This document shows, piece after piece, positions 62,827 through 64,000 of a DNA stretch of 64,000 bases. Below the pieces are notes generated by a model that saw only the letters and a list, made by a program, of their open reading frames with translations, made no database searches and had not been told where the DNA came from. How positions within the stretch are numbered: position 1 is the first letter of the stretch; each line of letters starts with the position of its first letter. This stretch comes from Luteolibacter rhizosphaerae (lineage in GTDB: Bacteria; Verrucomicrobiota; Verrucomicrobiia; Verrucomicrobiales; Akkermansiaceae), in NCBI RefSeq assembly GCF_025950095.1, contig NZ_JAPDDR010000005.1, positions 248,001 through 312,000 of the forward strand, read 5' to 3'. The position numbers and the translations under genes were made by a program.

Positions 62827-63485
62827 GCATCCGGGCGGTGCTATTCGACATCTACGGCACGCTGCTGAGATCGGATGCCGGTGAGATCCATCCGGACCCG
62901 GCCTTGCGGGCGGAGATCGCGAAGGCTCATGCGGCCTCGCCTCATCCCTTCCCCGAGGTGGATATCCGGGAGATCCATGCGGCGCTGAATCCCGGGAGAA
63001 CGGGAGACGAGATCGAGAAGCTATCGATGGAGGCCGAACAGCGGAGCAATCCGGTGACAGCCATGGAGGGAGCAGCGGAGACTCTGGAGTCTCTAAAGGG
63101 GCGAGGGCTGGCCTTGGGGCTGATCTCGAATGCCCAGTTCTACACGGTGCCGGTGCTAGAAAAATGCATCGGGAAAGGTCTGTTAGACGCGGGAATCTCC
63201 CCTGCCCTCTGCTGCTTCTCCTATCTGGAGCGGAGGGCCAAGCCGGATGCCTATCTCTTCGAGGCGGTGCGTGAACGTTTGGCTCAGAACGGCATCGAGG
63301 CGAATCAGGTGCTGTATGTGGGGAACGATGTGCGCAACGACATCGAGCCGGCGCGAGCATGCGGCTTCCTCACGGCGCTATTCGCCGGAGACGAGAACTC
63401 CCTGCGTCTCCGCGGGAGGAGTCTGGATGGCAGCGGTGCCGACCATGTGATCCATGATCTGCGGGAGATCCTCAAGCTGGTGTAG
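62823..63485 (+). CDS. HAD-superfamily hydrolase
   Basis: 220 residues from GTG 62823, overlapping the previous stop (GTGA); a GTG at 62817 adds two residues. HAD motif I is FDIYGTLLRSDA, although the aspartate/T pair is D-I-Y-G-T rather than DxDGT; motif II is LISNAQ, motif III K near RRAKPDAY, and motif IV VGNDVRNDIEPA. It is a candidate phosphatase for glucosyl-3-phosphoglycerate, inferred only from position. Its 3' end overlaps the converging pseudouridine synthase by 14 bases. Confidence 0.85.
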   Translation: MSIRAVLFDIYGTLLRSDAGEIHPDPALRAEIAKAHAASPHPFPEVDIREIHAALNPGRTGDEIEKLSMEAEQRSNPVTAMEGAAETLESLKGRGLALGLISNAQFYTVPVLEKCIGKGLLDAGISPALCCFSYLERRAKPDAYLFEAVRERLAQNGIEANQVLYVGNDVRNDIEPARACGFLTALFAGDENSLRLRGRSLDGSGADHVIHDLREILKLV

Positions 63486-64000
63486 CCCACGCAGGCAGCT
63501 CCGCCGTGAAGGTGGAGCGTGTGCCATGGAGCGGATGCAGGAAGGAGATCCTCCACGCATGCAGGCACATTGGCGGCGCATTGAGTGGCAAGGTCTGGGT
63601 GTCACCGCGGGATGCATGCGGCAGATAGACGGGGTCACCCTGGATGGGGAAGCCGGTGTGCCAGAGATGAATGCGGATCTGATTAGTGCGACCTGTTAGA
63701 GGCGTGACCTCCAGAAGGCTGCTGCCATCGGCATCGCGGCTGAGGACGCGGAATTGCGTGCGGGCCTCTTGTCCCTCCTCGTCGATCTCACGTGCGCCCA
63801 GACCGCAGGCTTGATCGGAGATGGGTGCATCGATGGTGAAGCGATCTTCCGGCGGATGACCGATCACGCGGGCGAGGTAGGTTTTCGCCACCTCGCCACG
63901 GCTGAACTGCGGTTGGAGCAACTTCGCGAAGTGGCGTGTGCGGGCACAAACGAGCACGCCGCCGGTATTCGCATCCAGACGATGGGCCGGACGCGGCTTC
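63472..64000 (-). CDS. RluA/TruC-type RNA pseudouridine synthase (5' end outside window)
   Basis: C-terminal part, at least 175 residues, of a RluA-family enzyme. The catalytic motif is visible upstream of the first in-window start codon: PAHRLDANTGG with the nucleophilic aspartate (HRLD), and further on KTYLARVIG and LTGRTNQIRIHLWHTGFPIQGD, the conserved family end. It isomerises uridine to pseudouridine in rRNA or tRNA. The GTG at 63957 is only an internal codon; the real start is right of the window. The 3' end overlaps the HAD gene. Confidence 0.92.
   Translation of the reverse strand, partial: KPRPAHRLDANTGGVLVCARTRHFAKLLQPQFSRGEVAKTYLARVIGHPPEDRFTIDAPISDQACGLGAREIDEEGQEARTQFRVLSRDADGSSLLEVTPLTGRTNQIRIHLWHTGFPIQGDPVYLPHASRGDTQTLPLNAPPMCLHAWRISFLHPLHGTRSTFTAELPAWATPA

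Overview
The window looks like a chromosomal segment of a Verrucomicrobiota bacterium, probably close to Luteolibacter or another Verrucomicrobiaceae/Verrucomicrobiales genus. This is inferred from the high G+C, two DUF1080 (3-keto-disaccharide hydrolase-like) secreted proteins, a thioredoxin fused to an SHD1 domain, several exported proteins sharing a C-terminal beta-rich module, and dispersed intergenic repeats with a 10-bp period. No rRNA, tRNA, CRISPR array, insertion sequence or prophage was recognised. Most of the window is ordinary, tightly packed chromosome, with convergent genes often meeting or overlapping at their stop codons.

Layout. 1-4.5 kb: the end of a surface-polysaccharide export locus (tandem GT2 glycosyltransferase cut by the window edge, Wzm-type permease, Wzt-type ATPase). 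4.5-12 kb: exported proteins (two of unknown function, a vanadium-haloperoxidase/PAP2 enzyme, a CAP/SCP protein) mixed with a cupin and a WYL regulator. 12-20.4 kb: VOC protein, two DUF1080 proteins, an Fsr-like MFS exporter, an AraC regulator, a fatty acid desaturase and the ABC-F protein Uup. 20.5-30.5 kb: housekeeping and stress genes (peroxiredoxin, HtpG, MiaA, RRM RNA-binding protein, D-Ala-D-Ala carboxypeptidase, PfkA, thioredoxin, Lrp/AsnC regulator). 30.6-34.4 kb: LysM protein and an efflux adaptor/outer-membrane pair with no pump gene beside it.

34.4-38.5 kb is a four-gene operon: periplasmic retropepsin-like protease, inactive transglutaminase fused to membrane helices, RimK-like ATP-grasp ligase and a LolD-like ABC ATPase. 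The first three are a known conserved cassette of poorly understood function; the ATPase without a permease is the unusual part. 38.5-42.3 kb is a divergent phosphate locus (Pit transporter and DUF47 protein against PstB and PhoU).

42.3-48 kb is the accessory part: many intergenic repeats, a LysE/ArgO exporter, a SUKH-like protein, an EamA transporter, then an AT-richer island with a DUF3892 protein and a HEPN-like protein, followed by a 15-bp tandem array and a palindromic repeat cluster. 48-64 kb returns to chromosomal genes: SWIM-SNF2 helicase, AroC, SLC13-type transporter, GatB with a co-transcribed DUF2185 protein, an orphan DNA methyltransferase, an Hsp33-like chaperone, a glucosyl-3-phosphoglycerate synthase cluster (GpgS, GNAT, glycosyltransferase, HAD phosphatase) and a pseudouridine synthase cut by the right edge.

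The observations most worth following up are the ligase/protease/ABC operon, the 10-bp-periodic repeat family, the C-terminal module shared by unrelated exported proteins, the paired palindromes upstream of the desaturase, and the HEPN/DUF3892 island.
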